From: Sediminibacillus massiliensis
Lineage (GTDB): Bacteria; Bacillota; Bacilli; Bacillales; Amphibacillaceae
Length of the DNA stretch: 64,000 nucleotides
Direction: 5' to 3'
Assembly: GCF_900156915.1 (NCBI RefSeq)
Contig: NZ_LT732535.1
Location: forward strand, 2,169,272 to 2,233,271
The notes beneath the pieces are model-generated. The model searched no databases. It worked only from the letters and a program-made list of their open reading frames with translations, and had not been told where the DNA came from. The number at the start of each line of letters is the position of its first letter. The stretch's first letter is position 1. Shown here one piece after another: positions 32,757 through 40,576 of the stretch. Both the position numbers and the translations under genes were made by a program.

Positions 32757-33887
32757 CTAAGAACCCGCTACTCCCTTCAAAACATTCGTTACCTGCCTGG
32801 TAGTCTCAAATAATAAATCCTCCACATTATCAATGCATTCCTCTAGCGTTTTCGGTCCTGAAACAATTGAAAAACACCCAACAAATAGCTCATTTAACTT
32901 TGATAAATCACCATCAAGGCTTCCGGAAAGTAGAATTGTCGGTTTGTTGCTCTCTTTACCAATCTTGGCTACATGTCCAGGCGCTTTTCCATACAAGGTC
33001 TGCCTGTCACTTTGACCTTCTCCAGTGAAAATAAAGTCTGCGTCCTGTATGGCTTCCCGTAAACCAATTGTTTCTGCCACCAAATCAGCTCCCGATTGCA
33101 GTTCCCCTCCAAGTGCCAATAAGGCAAAGCCGAGTCCGCCAGCAGCCCCTGCCCCTTTTTTGTTCATCACCTGTTTATCAAAGGCCTTCTCCACTAGAGG
33201 GCCATATTTCTCAAGTGCTTGATCATAATCGATTATCCTTGAGCCATTGGCTCCCTTTTGCATTCCATAAACATGGCTTGCCCCATTTGTTCCGGTTAAT
33301 GGATTATCTACATCAGATGCAATTTTGATGTTCACATTTTCCAGTCGTTTATCGAGGGAACGTATGTCTATTTTATTTACAGAAAACAGGCTTTCCCCGT
33401 AAATACCGACTTCCCGGCCGGTTGCACTCCACGCTTTCATGCCAAGTGCCTGCAGCATCCCCAGTCCGCCATCGTTCGTCGCACTTCCGCCAAGAGTAAC
33501 GATAATCGTATGGTTACCTCTGTCTAATGCATCCAGAATCGCTTCTCCGATTCCATAGGTAGTTGTTAAATCCGGATTTTTATTTTGTTCCGAAAGAAGC
33601 TGCAAACCGGCTATATTGGCTGTTTCGATTACGGCTGTTTTATCCGGCAACTCCACATACCAGCTTTGTGATTCCTCACCAAGCGGACCTTTACAATCGA
33701 TGGAGATTTTTTTACCTGCTGTTGCCTTTAACAAAGCATCCAGTGTCCCTTCCCCGCCATCTGCCATTGGCTTTACGATCGTTTCGATGTTTGAGTCAAT
33801 GGAATGAACAGCATCTGCCATTACCTCAGATACCCTTATAGAAGAGAGGCTTCCTTTATATGAATCAGGTGCCAATACTATTTTCAT
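32757..33887 (-). CDS. Glycerate kinase (GlxK/GarK type)
   Basis: The 376-residue enzyme opens MKIVLAPDSYKGSLSS, the signature of the glycerate 2-kinase family, followed by MADGGEGT, VTLGGSATNDGG, ASDVDNPLTG, GAAGGLGFA and FTGEGQSDRQT. It phosphorylates glycerate with ATP. The ATG at 33887 has AGAAGGAGTGG ahead; the longer frame lacks a site. It follows the GH38 mannosidase gene after a terminator-like hairpin, and would handle the glycerate released from mannosylglycerate. Confidence 0.88.
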   Translation of the reverse strand: MKIVLAPDSYKGSLSSIRVSEVMADAVHSIDSNIETIVKPMADGGEGTLDALLKATAGKKISIDCKGPLGEESQSWYVELPDKTAVIETANIAGLQLLSEQNKNPDLTTTYGIGEAILDALDRGNHTIIVTLGGSATNDGGLGMLQALGMKAWSATGREVGIYGESLFSVNKIDIRSLDKRLENVNIKIASDVDNPLTGTNGASHVYGMQKGANGSRIIDYDQALEKYGPLVEKAFDKQVMNKKGAGAAGGLGFALLALGGELQSGADLVAETIGLREAIQDADFIFTGEGQSDRQTLYGKAPGHVAKIGKESNKPTILLSGSLDGDLSKLNELFVGCFSIVSGPKTLEECIDNVEDLLFETTRQVTNVLKGVAGS

Positions 33888-33905
33888 GTCTCCACTCCTT
33901 CTTAT

Positions 33906-33948
33906 GAAAAAATAGTGCCTGAGAAACCTTTGCACGTTTCGCAGGCAC
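33906..33948 (-). terminator. Terminator/attenuator between GH38 and glycerate kinase genes
   Basis: On the minus strand GTGCCTG-GAAAC pairs with GTTTC-CAGGCAC around a short loop, followed by ATTTTTTC. It lies only a few bases before the glycerate kinase ribosome site, so read-through must occur or the kinase gene is made at a lower level. Confidence 0.75.
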
Positions 33949-33956
33949 CATTCCTC

Positions 33957-36575
33957 TTATCGTTTGATTAAAAGGCTTTGTGTTTGATTAGATTTAACCT
34001 TTGTTTCAACAGAGCTCTTTGTAACCTCTATTGAAGCTTGCTTTTCCTCATTCAAGTTTGTTTGGTAAACTTCCTGATAATTGTCCGGCAATGTAAAGGC
34101 AGCCTGCACCTGATGGTCAGTCGGATTGAACGTACGCAGGATGAGCCCGTCTTCCTGTTCCGCTTTTTTCAGGGTACTTAGCACGACTTCCGAACTTTGT
34201 TCTTTTAATAATCGATAAGAAGTCGGTGTTTTCACCTCAGACGCATTCAACTTCATGGCGTTATGCGGAATTTTATTATACGTATGAACAGGGGTTACAT
34301 ATTCTTTCGCTTCTCTGCCCACATTTGCCTCTAGAGTAGAACCTTCGTGAAGTAGCAGCCCGAACTCCAGTTTTAATTTGCCAAGCATTTGCGAATCAGG
34401 AGTCGGCAGCTTAATACCTGAAGGACGTCCCGGTCTCCGTTCCAGTTCCGCTTTCCCCAGAACACCAATACTGCGGAAAAGGGTAATGGCAATAGTTTCA
34501 TAATTATCGCCGATGATTTGATATTCACGTGTACTGTTCGTCAACACGCTTACTCCATAATCATCATTCGATAAGCCGACAAAGTTCAGCATTGGATAGA
34601 TGGTGTCAGGGCGTTCGCTCCAGTTTTCTTCCTTCCAGACATCTAATGCAGGATCATAAACATTTCTCTCTATATAGCCAAATTGATTGTCGGCTGTTGA
34701 TAAATCGGAAGCAATGCCTGTTGGTATGAGTGCACGGAGCCGGTGGTCTTTGGCATGGTTATCCAATTCACAGTCCACTTCAATAACCTTTTTATGGTTC
34801 GGTATCCGGATTTGGAAGTGAACCCCGACTTTGCTGTTTCTTTTATTCTGTTTCCGGCTCTCAAGGTCTTCCGGAACATCCAAATCATAGCTGATATCAA
34901 TGAATCCTTCCGACTTATTTTGACTGACAGATACTTGAGCTTCTACATCACCGCTAAGAATCGGTTGTTCATTTTTCAATGGAGAATAGTCATATTCATC
35001 CCCATCATCACCGCTGTTCTCTAACAGAAGGACTTCGTCAAACTGTTGATCCGTCTGCTTATCTTTGATGGTTAACGTACCATTTTTATTTATTTTTATC
35101 TGATAGAAATCAGTATCGATCATATCAACGAAGTTTCTATCCAGTGTCTGTTTCGTCTCCTCTTGCTCGACCACAAAGAAAGTCTTGTAACCCATGGCAG
35201 GTACCGATTCTTTCCACTGAATTTGGTACTTGATAAATGGATCATAGTTGCCATAGTGGACAATTTGCCGGTCAATCAGCCCTGGATCGATTTCTTCTTG
35301 ATGGAGAATGTCAAAATCAGCCTCTTCTCCATTTTCGTCGATTAATTGGAAGGATTTATATTTGGAAATGACTTCTGTCGTAATAACTTCTTCCCGTTCG
35401 TATGGAAGGAAGTTAAATACGGTCAACCTGTCGTCATCCCCGTCTGTTTCCATTGCATCCACGATTTTTCGTTTATAAAATTCGATCAGTTGATCGGTCT
35501 TTTCTTCAGCGATAAACAATCGGCTGGCAATTTCCTGATGGACCTTGTCAGAGCAGCAGCAGCCAATACTGTCATGTGCATGATTTTTCATGATTTCTTT
35601 CCAAATCAATTCAATCAGCCCATGATGGTATTCAAAGCCTAAATCATATGCCATGGAGGCAAGCGGCTCCAAAATGCTTGTCAGTTTGTTTTCTACACGG
35701 GTATTCGCCGCTTTGATATCCATACGGGTCGAAAAAATACTGCGGTGGACTCGCATATATTTCCCATCTATAAACTCTCCGGATAATGCCGGAAGATTTT
35801 CTTGCTTTTCTATTTCAGCTAACACATTTTCATATCTACTCAGGAAAAATTCACGATCTGGGTAAAGCTTTCTCAGCTTTTCCATGATGGTATAAATATT
35901 TTTCTGAATCGGCATTTGATCATGGCCGTTCGGGACAAGCAAATGATCGGTTGTCGCTCCCCGGTCCAGTACGGAAAAATACTTTTCCATTCTTTTTTGG
36001 AGTGCCTCTTCATCTTCCGGAAGGTATTTTCCAATTGCGTATCCTAGCGGCAGTAATTGGACCAGCACTTTGGAACCATCATCGGATTCCCAATAAAATT
36101 CGGTTTTATCTGTGCCGTGCCGTTCGGAAGTTCCTCTCCAAAAGATGGAGTATTCGATATCAAAACCATTCAGAATTTGCGGCATTTGCGCACTCTGTCC
36201 AAAAGAATCGGGAAGGTAGCCGATCATCATCGGGCTCCCGAATTCTTTACTGTCTTTTATGCCGTAAAGAAGATTTCGGACAATCGATTCTCCACCGACA
36301 ACCATTTCGTCCGTTTGCGTGTACCAAGGTCCGATAATAAGCTTCCCTTGCTGGACCAATTTCTTCACACGTTCCCGGTTTTCCGGCTTCACCGCGAAAT
36401 AATCTTCCAAAATAGACGTTTGTCCATCTAGTACATAGTAGGGATAATCAGGATCGTTCTCTAGACGATCCATGATCTCCTCCATATTGTTCACAAGCAA
36501 AATACGTGATTCCTCTGTGGAAAAATACCATTCCCGGTCCCAGTGCATATGGGGTACGATGTGTACTTGTTTCAT
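33957..36575 (-). CDS. mngB: Alpha-mannosidase, GH38 (MngB-like)
   Basis: An 872-residue glycoside hydrolase family 38 enzyme. VHIVPHMHWDREWYFS at the N-terminus carries metal-binding His and Asp, and GYLPDSFGQSAQMPQIL the catalytic nucleophile Asp; a second metal-binding HAHDS motif is present as NHAHDSIGCC. Family length and layout match the E. coli mannosylglycerate hydrolase MngB. The start at 36575 has GGAGGGG ahead. It has no signal peptide and acts in the cytosol, which suits a phosphorylated substrate brought in by the PTS encoded 16 bases upstream. Another alpha-mannoside is possible. Confidence 0.85.
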   Translation of the reverse strand: MKQVHIVPHMHWDREWYFSTEESRILLVNNMEEIMDRLENDPDYPYYVLDGQTSILEDYFAVKPENRERVKKLVQQGKLIIGPWYTQTDEMVVGGESIVRNLLYGIKDSKEFGSPMMIGYLPDSFGQSAQMPQILNGFDIEYSIFWRGTSERHGTDKTEFYWESDDGSKVLVQLLPLGYAIGKYLPEDEEALQKRMEKYFSVLDRGATTDHLLVPNGHDQMPIQKNIYTIMEKLRKLYPDREFFLSRYENVLAEIEKQENLPALSGEFIDGKYMRVHRSIFSTRMDIKAANTRVENKLTSILEPLASMAYDLGFEYHHGLIELIWKEIMKNHAHDSIGCCCSDKVHQEIASRLFIAEEKTDQLIEFYKRKIVDAMETDGDDDRLTVFNFLPYEREEVITTEVISKYKSFQLIDENGEEADFDILHQEEIDPGLIDRQIVHYGNYDPFIKYQIQWKESVPAMGYKTFFVVEQEETKQTLDRNFVDMIDTDFYQIKINKNGTLTIKDKQTDQQFDEVLLLENSGDDGDEYDYSPLKNEQPILSGDVEAQVSVSQNKSEGFIDISYDLDVPEDLESRKQNKRNSKVGVHFQIRIPNHKKVIEVDCELDNHAKDHRLRALIPTGIASDLSTADNQFGYIERNVYDPALDVWKEENWSERPDTIYPMLNFVGLSNDDYGVSVLTNSTREYQIIGDNYETIAITLFRSIGVLGKAELERRPGRPSGIKLPTPDSQMLGKLKLEFGLLLHEGSTLEANVGREAKEYVTPVHTYNKIPHNAMKLNASEVKTPTSYRLLKEQSSEVVLSTLKKAEQEDGLILRTFNPTDHQVQAAFTLPDNYQEVYQTNLNEEKQASIEVTKSSVETKVKSNQTQSLLIKR

Positions 36576-36591
36576 GACTTCCCCTCCTCGA

Positions 36592-38559
36592 TTATGATTG
36601 ATTCGTAGCTGTTTGCATTTGTGCTTTTTCTTGTTCCTCAACGGTGTTAGTCTGTTTCTTCAGTTTGTTTTTTCTCGTCAAGATCAGGAGAACCATGGAA
36701 ATAAATGCTCCGATCAGTGCTGCTCCAAACCATACACTCGCTGCCACAATTAAGGCGGGTCCTTCTAACAATGCAAGGGAGAAAATACCTGCACCCGGAA
36801 CATTCAATCCGATATCAAAATATGCGACAATTCCACCGGTAACGGCTGATCCGGCAATCAAGGATGGGATCACGCGCAGTGGGTCATTAATCATGAACGG
36901 AATGGCACCTTCTGTAATTCCTGCCAATCCTAACAGCCAAGTTTGCTTTCCGACCTCTTGTTCAGGCTTCGTAAAATACTTTTTACCGATAATCGTGGCG
37001 CCTGTTACACCAAAAGCAGACACCATCTTAACAGAAGCAAATGCAGCATATGGCATGATGTTCCCACTGGCCATCGCCCCAATACAGAACGTGTATGCCG
37101 CTTTGTTTACAGGTCCGCCCAGGTCAAAGGAAACCATTGCTCCAAGAATCGCTCCTAGTAGGATTGCATTACCACCAGACAAGCCTTCCAGCCAGCCGAT
37201 CAAACCGTTGTTCACGGCTGCTAATGGTTCACCAACGACAAACAACATGATACATCCGACAGACAGGGTACCTAATACCGGGTAAAGCCAAAAGCTGACA
37301 AACCCGGAGAAAGTTCCTTTTGTCTGTACTTTTTGTCTAAGAAACTTAATGATATAACCGGCTAGGAAACCCCCAAGCATACCACCTAAAAAACCGCTTC
37401 CAATCAAGTTGGCACAAATACCGGCTGCAAATCCAGGTCCTAATGCCGGTTTATCTGAGATGGAATAGGCCATGTAAGCAGACAATATCGGAACCATTAA
37501 CGTACCAAGCATGTTGCCGCCTAACTGACGCAGCAGCCATAGCCATGAACCTTCTGTATCATAAACCTCTTGGAGGCCAAAAGCCTGTGACACAAGGACA
37601 GCGAAAGCCAGTGTCATTCCCCCGGCCACGATGATTGGAATAATATAAGAAATTCCAGTCATGATGGAATCTTTAATCTCTGCTTTGAAAGGCTTCTTTT
37701 CAGAACCATCGTCGTCCGGTTCTTCGTCTGTAACTATTTCCTCACGTTCAGGTGCGTGTTTCGATTTTTCCAACGCTTCCTGCATCAGTCCATCTGCGTT
37801 CTTTAAAGGAGCTGCTACCGAAGTCGTTATGCTCGGCAAACGGGAAAATCTCTGTTTGTCTTTCACCGCCACGTCTGCAGCGAAAATCACTGCATCTGCG
37901 TTCGACAATTGGGACTTCGTAAAACGATCTTCTATCCCGTTGGCCCCCTGTTTTTCGACAAGTACTTCAACGCCCAAGTCGTTACCAGCTCGGACAAGCG
38001 CTTCAGCAGCCATATACGTATGGGCAATACCGGCTGGACATGCCGTAATGGCTAGTACCGTCTTTCCGGAAGAAGGGGCTTTTTTCTCCTCCTCCACTTT
38101 CTCTTCACCATCTAACGCTTGATACAATTCTTCGTTCGATGTTGCTTTTAACAGCCTGTCCTTATAAGCCGGATCAGCCATTCGCGTCATCAATTCCGAC
38201 AGCAAGGAAAGGTGTGTGGATCCGGCCTCTGCCTCAGGTATAGCTAAAAGAATAATGAGTTCTACTTTATTGTTTTCATCTATGCTCTCCCAATCTTCCA
38301 AAGGAGTGTTCAAAGTCGCAACCGCGAAAGATGCTTCCTTAACAGCTGTCGACTTGCCGTGCGGAATAGCCAGACCGCCTTCAAATCCGGTAGCAGATAA
38401 GGCTTCCCGGTCCATGACGGCTTGATAGAATTCTTTTTTCGAGTCCAACTTACCTGCTTCCCATAACTGATTGATTAAATATTGAATCGCTTTATCCTTG
38501 GATTCAAAAGTAAGATTCGTATTAATCAAGTCAGTTGAGGTCAGATGTTGTAGTCTCAT
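36592..38559 (-). CDS. mngA: PTS EIIABC, fructose/mannosylglycerate family (MngA-like)
   Basis: A 655-residue fused permease. Residues 1-150 form EIIA with the phospho-His in AIPHGKS (His67); 165-265 form EIIB with the phospho-Cys in ITACPAGIAHTYMAAEAL (Cys174); the rest is EIIC with about nine to ten membrane segments (GGMTLAFAVLVSQAFG, GGPVNKAAYTFCIG, GITEGAIPF). The order A-B-C equals that of FruA and MngA. GAAGGGGGAAG lies before the ATG. Coupling to a GH38 enzyme and glycerate kinase points to 2-O-mannosylglycerate rather than fructose; no 1-phosphofructokinase is present. Confidence 0.85.
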   Translation of the reverse strand: MRLQHLTSTDLINTNLTFESKDKAIQYLINQLWEAGKLDSKKEFYQAVMDREALSATGFEGGLAIPHGKSTAVKEASFAVATLNTPLEDWESIDENNKVELIILLAIPEAEAGSTHLSLLSELMTRMADPAYKDRLLKATSNEELYQALDGEEKVEEEKKAPSSGKTVLAITACPAGIAHTYMAAEALVRAGNDLGVEVLVEKQGANGIEDRFTKSQLSNADAVIFAADVAVKDKQRFSRLPSITTSVAAPLKNADGLMQEALEKSKHAPEREEIVTDEEPDDDGSEKKPFKAEIKDSIMTGISYIIPIIVAGGMTLAFAVLVSQAFGLQEVYDTEGSWLWLLRQLGGNMLGTLMVPILSAYMAYSISDKPALGPGFAAGICANLIGSGFLGGMLGGFLAGYIIKFLRQKVQTKGTFSGFVSFWLYPVLGTLSVGCIMLFVVGEPLAAVNNGLIGWLEGLSGGNAILLGAILGAMVSFDLGGPVNKAAYTFCIGAMASGNIMPYAAFASVKMVSAFGVTGATIIGKKYFTKPEQEVGKQTWLLGLAGITEGAIPFMINDPLRVIPSLIAGSAVTGGIVAYFDIGLNVPGAGIFSLALLEGPALIVAASVWFGAALIGAFISMVLLILTRKNKLKKQTNTVEEQEKAQMQTATNQS

Positions 38560-38661
38560 GTGTCTTCCCCCTTCATGGTTGTATTTCTTACCTTGACCTC
38601 ATCCTAGCACACCACAGGAAAGCGTTTGCTTTTATTCGTATATTTACACGGACACCCGTCC

Positions 38662-38675
38662 AGAAAGCGTTATCA
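38662..38675. promoter_or_regulatory. cre-like site of the PTS operon
   Basis: AGAAAGCGTTATCA fits the CcpA consensus at all fixed positions except the first. It lies about 100 bases upstream of the PTS start. Confidence 0.6.
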
Positions 38676-38692
38676 TGTGTATTTATACACAT
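38675..38692. promoter_or_regulatory. Palindromic operator candidate for the RpiR regulator
   Basis: ATGTGTATTTATACACAT has perfect 7-bp arms around TTTA. It lies between the regulator stop codon and the PTS start and abuts the cre-like site. Confidence 0.6.
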
Positions 38693-39421
38693 CTATGTTT
38701 TTTGCCAGAAAGTATCAGACAGCATTTGCAGCATCAGCATAACCGGTGTCTTATCCGAAACATTATAATTCTCCAGCTTTTTCTTAGGGGAATAAAAATA
38801 AAGATTCATGTCTGCTTTTTTTTGTAAGAAATTACGACTGAAATGGGTCAAGGAAATGACAGGCACTTGTTTTTCCTTAGCCAAGTCTGCCATTTCCAAT
38901 ACCTGTTGTGTTTCACCAGACATACTAATAAGAAACAGAACATCCTGGCTGCTGGCATGGTTCATTGCATAAACAGCATCATGACGGTGAAGGAAATATT
39001 CTGCAGATTTACCGCCGATCTTCAGGTGGGTGGATAAAATTTCACAAAATGGCAATGTATCTCCTACTCCAAAGACATATATACGCCTTGCCTCGTGAAG
39101 TTTATTGGAAACCTGCTGAAGCATAGTATGATCCACCAGTTCGATGGACCGTTTTAAATTGTACTCAACATTGGTTTCCTGTATCGGATCGGATTCCTGC
39201 ACTTCTTCTTTCAAACTGTTCTTAAGTTGAGAAAATCCATCATAGCCGAGCTTTTTCGACAACCTGGTAATGGTATTGGGAACGGTAAATAAATTGCGCG
39301 CCAGCGACTGGATAGACATCCCTGTTACTTCCTGCTTATTTTCAACAATATAGTCAATAATCTGATCATCTGTATCATTTAATTTATATTCATATTTGTG
39401 TGCCCGTTCTTTTAAATTCAT
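38693..39421 (-). CDS. MurR/RpiR family transcriptional regulator
   Basis: The 242-residue protein has an N-terminal RpiR helix-turn-helix (MSIQSLARNLFTVPNTITRLSKKLGYDGFSQLKN) and a C-terminal SIS sugar-phosphate-binding domain (RRIYVFGVGDTLPFCEILSTHL, DVLFLISMSGETQQVLEMADLA). It likely senses a phosphorylated sugar from the pathway. The ATG at 39421 has GGGAGGAAG ahead. It precedes the PTS gene on the same strand with a 133-base gap that holds the operator and cre candidates. In E. coli the comparable locus uses a GntR-type regulator instead. Confidence 0.88.
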   Translation of the reverse strand: MNLKERAHKYEYKLNDTDDQIIDYIVENKQEVTGMSIQSLARNLFTVPNTITRLSKKLGYDGFSQLKNSLKEEVQESDPIQETNVEYNLKRSIELVDHTMLQQVSNKLHEARRIYVFGVGDTLPFCEILSTHLKIGGKSAEYFLHRHDAVYAMNHASSQDVLFLISMSGETQQVLEMADLAKEKQVPVISLTHFSRNFLQKKADMNLYFYSPKKKLENYNVSDKTPVMLMLQMLSDTFWQKT

Positions 39422-39633
39422 GTTCTTCCTCCCTTTGCTTTCACTACAAACTACAGCATTCAACAAAAAAAGCCTTTTCATTATAATATACATTAATAAA
39501 AAGGGGATAATCATTTATCTGTTTATGGATTGAAAATATTGTGGAAAATATATTTGTGGGAATAGCCAATGAAATAAGAAGCTGTTTGTAAAACAATACA
39601 CCCTACGGAACAGAGACCTTATAACATGAAAAT

Positions 39634-39657
39634 CCCGCCAAGCCAAAGCCTAGCGGG
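39634..39657 (-). terminator. Terminator downstream of the ugd relic
   Basis: CCCGC and GCGGG with additional inner pairs form a hairpin followed on the minus strand by ATTTTC. It lies shortly after the last recognisable codons of the ugd pseudogene, so it was probably its original terminator. Confidence 0.6.
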
Positions 39658-39665
39658 TCAAACAA

Positions 39666-40170
39666 TTAATCTTTACTAAGTATATACCTAGTATATACTT
39701 TATCTTCTATTTCCAGTAAATTATCAGACAATCTGTTTGCAAAAGATGTCATTCGAAACCTTCTTAAACTCTTTAAAATCATTTATTACTTTTGGATTTA
39801 AGAATGTTTCCTGCCGGCTCATACACAACGACTTCAATTCAATTAGCCTTGATACGCAACACCATACCTTGAGTAACTGACTGTCTGAAATTATCAGAGT
39901 CCATTTTCATCTTAAGTCGATAGATTCCGCACAAACTATGGATTTCGTTTTATAATCATGTCTGCAATATGATTTTTCCTTGTTCTATTCGTATCTACAA
40001 TTGCTGCCAGGATATTATTTGAAACATCCTTATTGTTAGCCAGAAATTGCTTCGTATCTTTAGGGAGACAATATCCTCCATAACCAAATGAAAGATTATT
40101 GTAGTGGCTACCGACGGGGATCCACTCCAACTCCATCAATAATTTGTTTCATATTTAAAGCCTCTAGTTT
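39666..40170 (-). pseudogene. Decayed UDP-glucose 6-dehydrogenase gene (C-terminal part)
   Basis: Translating the minus strand in pieces gives the C-terminal third of an E. coli-type Ugd: [15 protein letters not shown], then after a frameshift [20 protein letters not shown], ending KRNP at a stop; then GIYRLKMKMDSDNFR, RIKAN-stop-IEVVVYEP, and NRLSDNLLEIEDKVYTR to a TAA at 39666. At least four lesions (frameshifts and in-frame stops) are visible. The catalytic-Cys motif [13 protein letters not shown] is retained but is of another subtype than the intact copy at 51723-53048 (GYGGSCFPKDTKA). N-terminal parts were not found. It sits at the distal end of the exopolysaccharide cluster. Confidence 0.85.
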
Positions 40171-40576
40171 CACCATATATGAACGAACAAGTTTTGAACT
40201 TTTAACAAAACGATTGATGATCCATCTTTAAAAAGTAACAAGGGAAATCGTTTATTATCAACTGTAAAACCCAAAACAATTGACGGTTAGTAAGTAGTTT
40301 ATATCTGCTAGCGAATATTCTTTTTCTTCTTCCATAACTGCCTCCAGTTTCTAAAAATCATTTATACCCCAATCCTACTTCTCTATTATCCATTAAAAAT
40401 AATAATGTTAAACTCCAAATTTTTTACCAATCTTTTATATTGTAACTAATATCGTAAAAAGACTGCTAATTGGTTGAACAGTCTTTGTTTGATAGAATAT
40501 TCTTTTTGATTTTGTTACTTTTCAATCCATTTGGGTGACTTGATAAATAATGATTTATCATATATCTGCTTGTTTA
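40171..40576. other. AT-rich relic region at the end of the polysaccharide cluster
   Basis: No solid gene. A 25-codon minus-strand frame (40258-40335) has GGAGG eight bases before its ATG and begins MEEEKEYSLADINYLL; it may be the broken start of a gene lost together with ugd. A terminator lies at 40458-40486. Confidence 0.45.
40458..40486 (-). terminator. Terminator of the beta-helix gene
   Basis: AAAGACTG and CAGTCTTT form an 8-bp stem with a 13-nt loop; on the minus strand it is followed by TTACG after five T in all. Confidence 0.75.

Noticed and set aside
36592-38559. PTS permease as a fructose system
   Set aside because: No phosphofructokinase gene nearby; GH38 and glycerate kinase genes point to mannosylglycerate.
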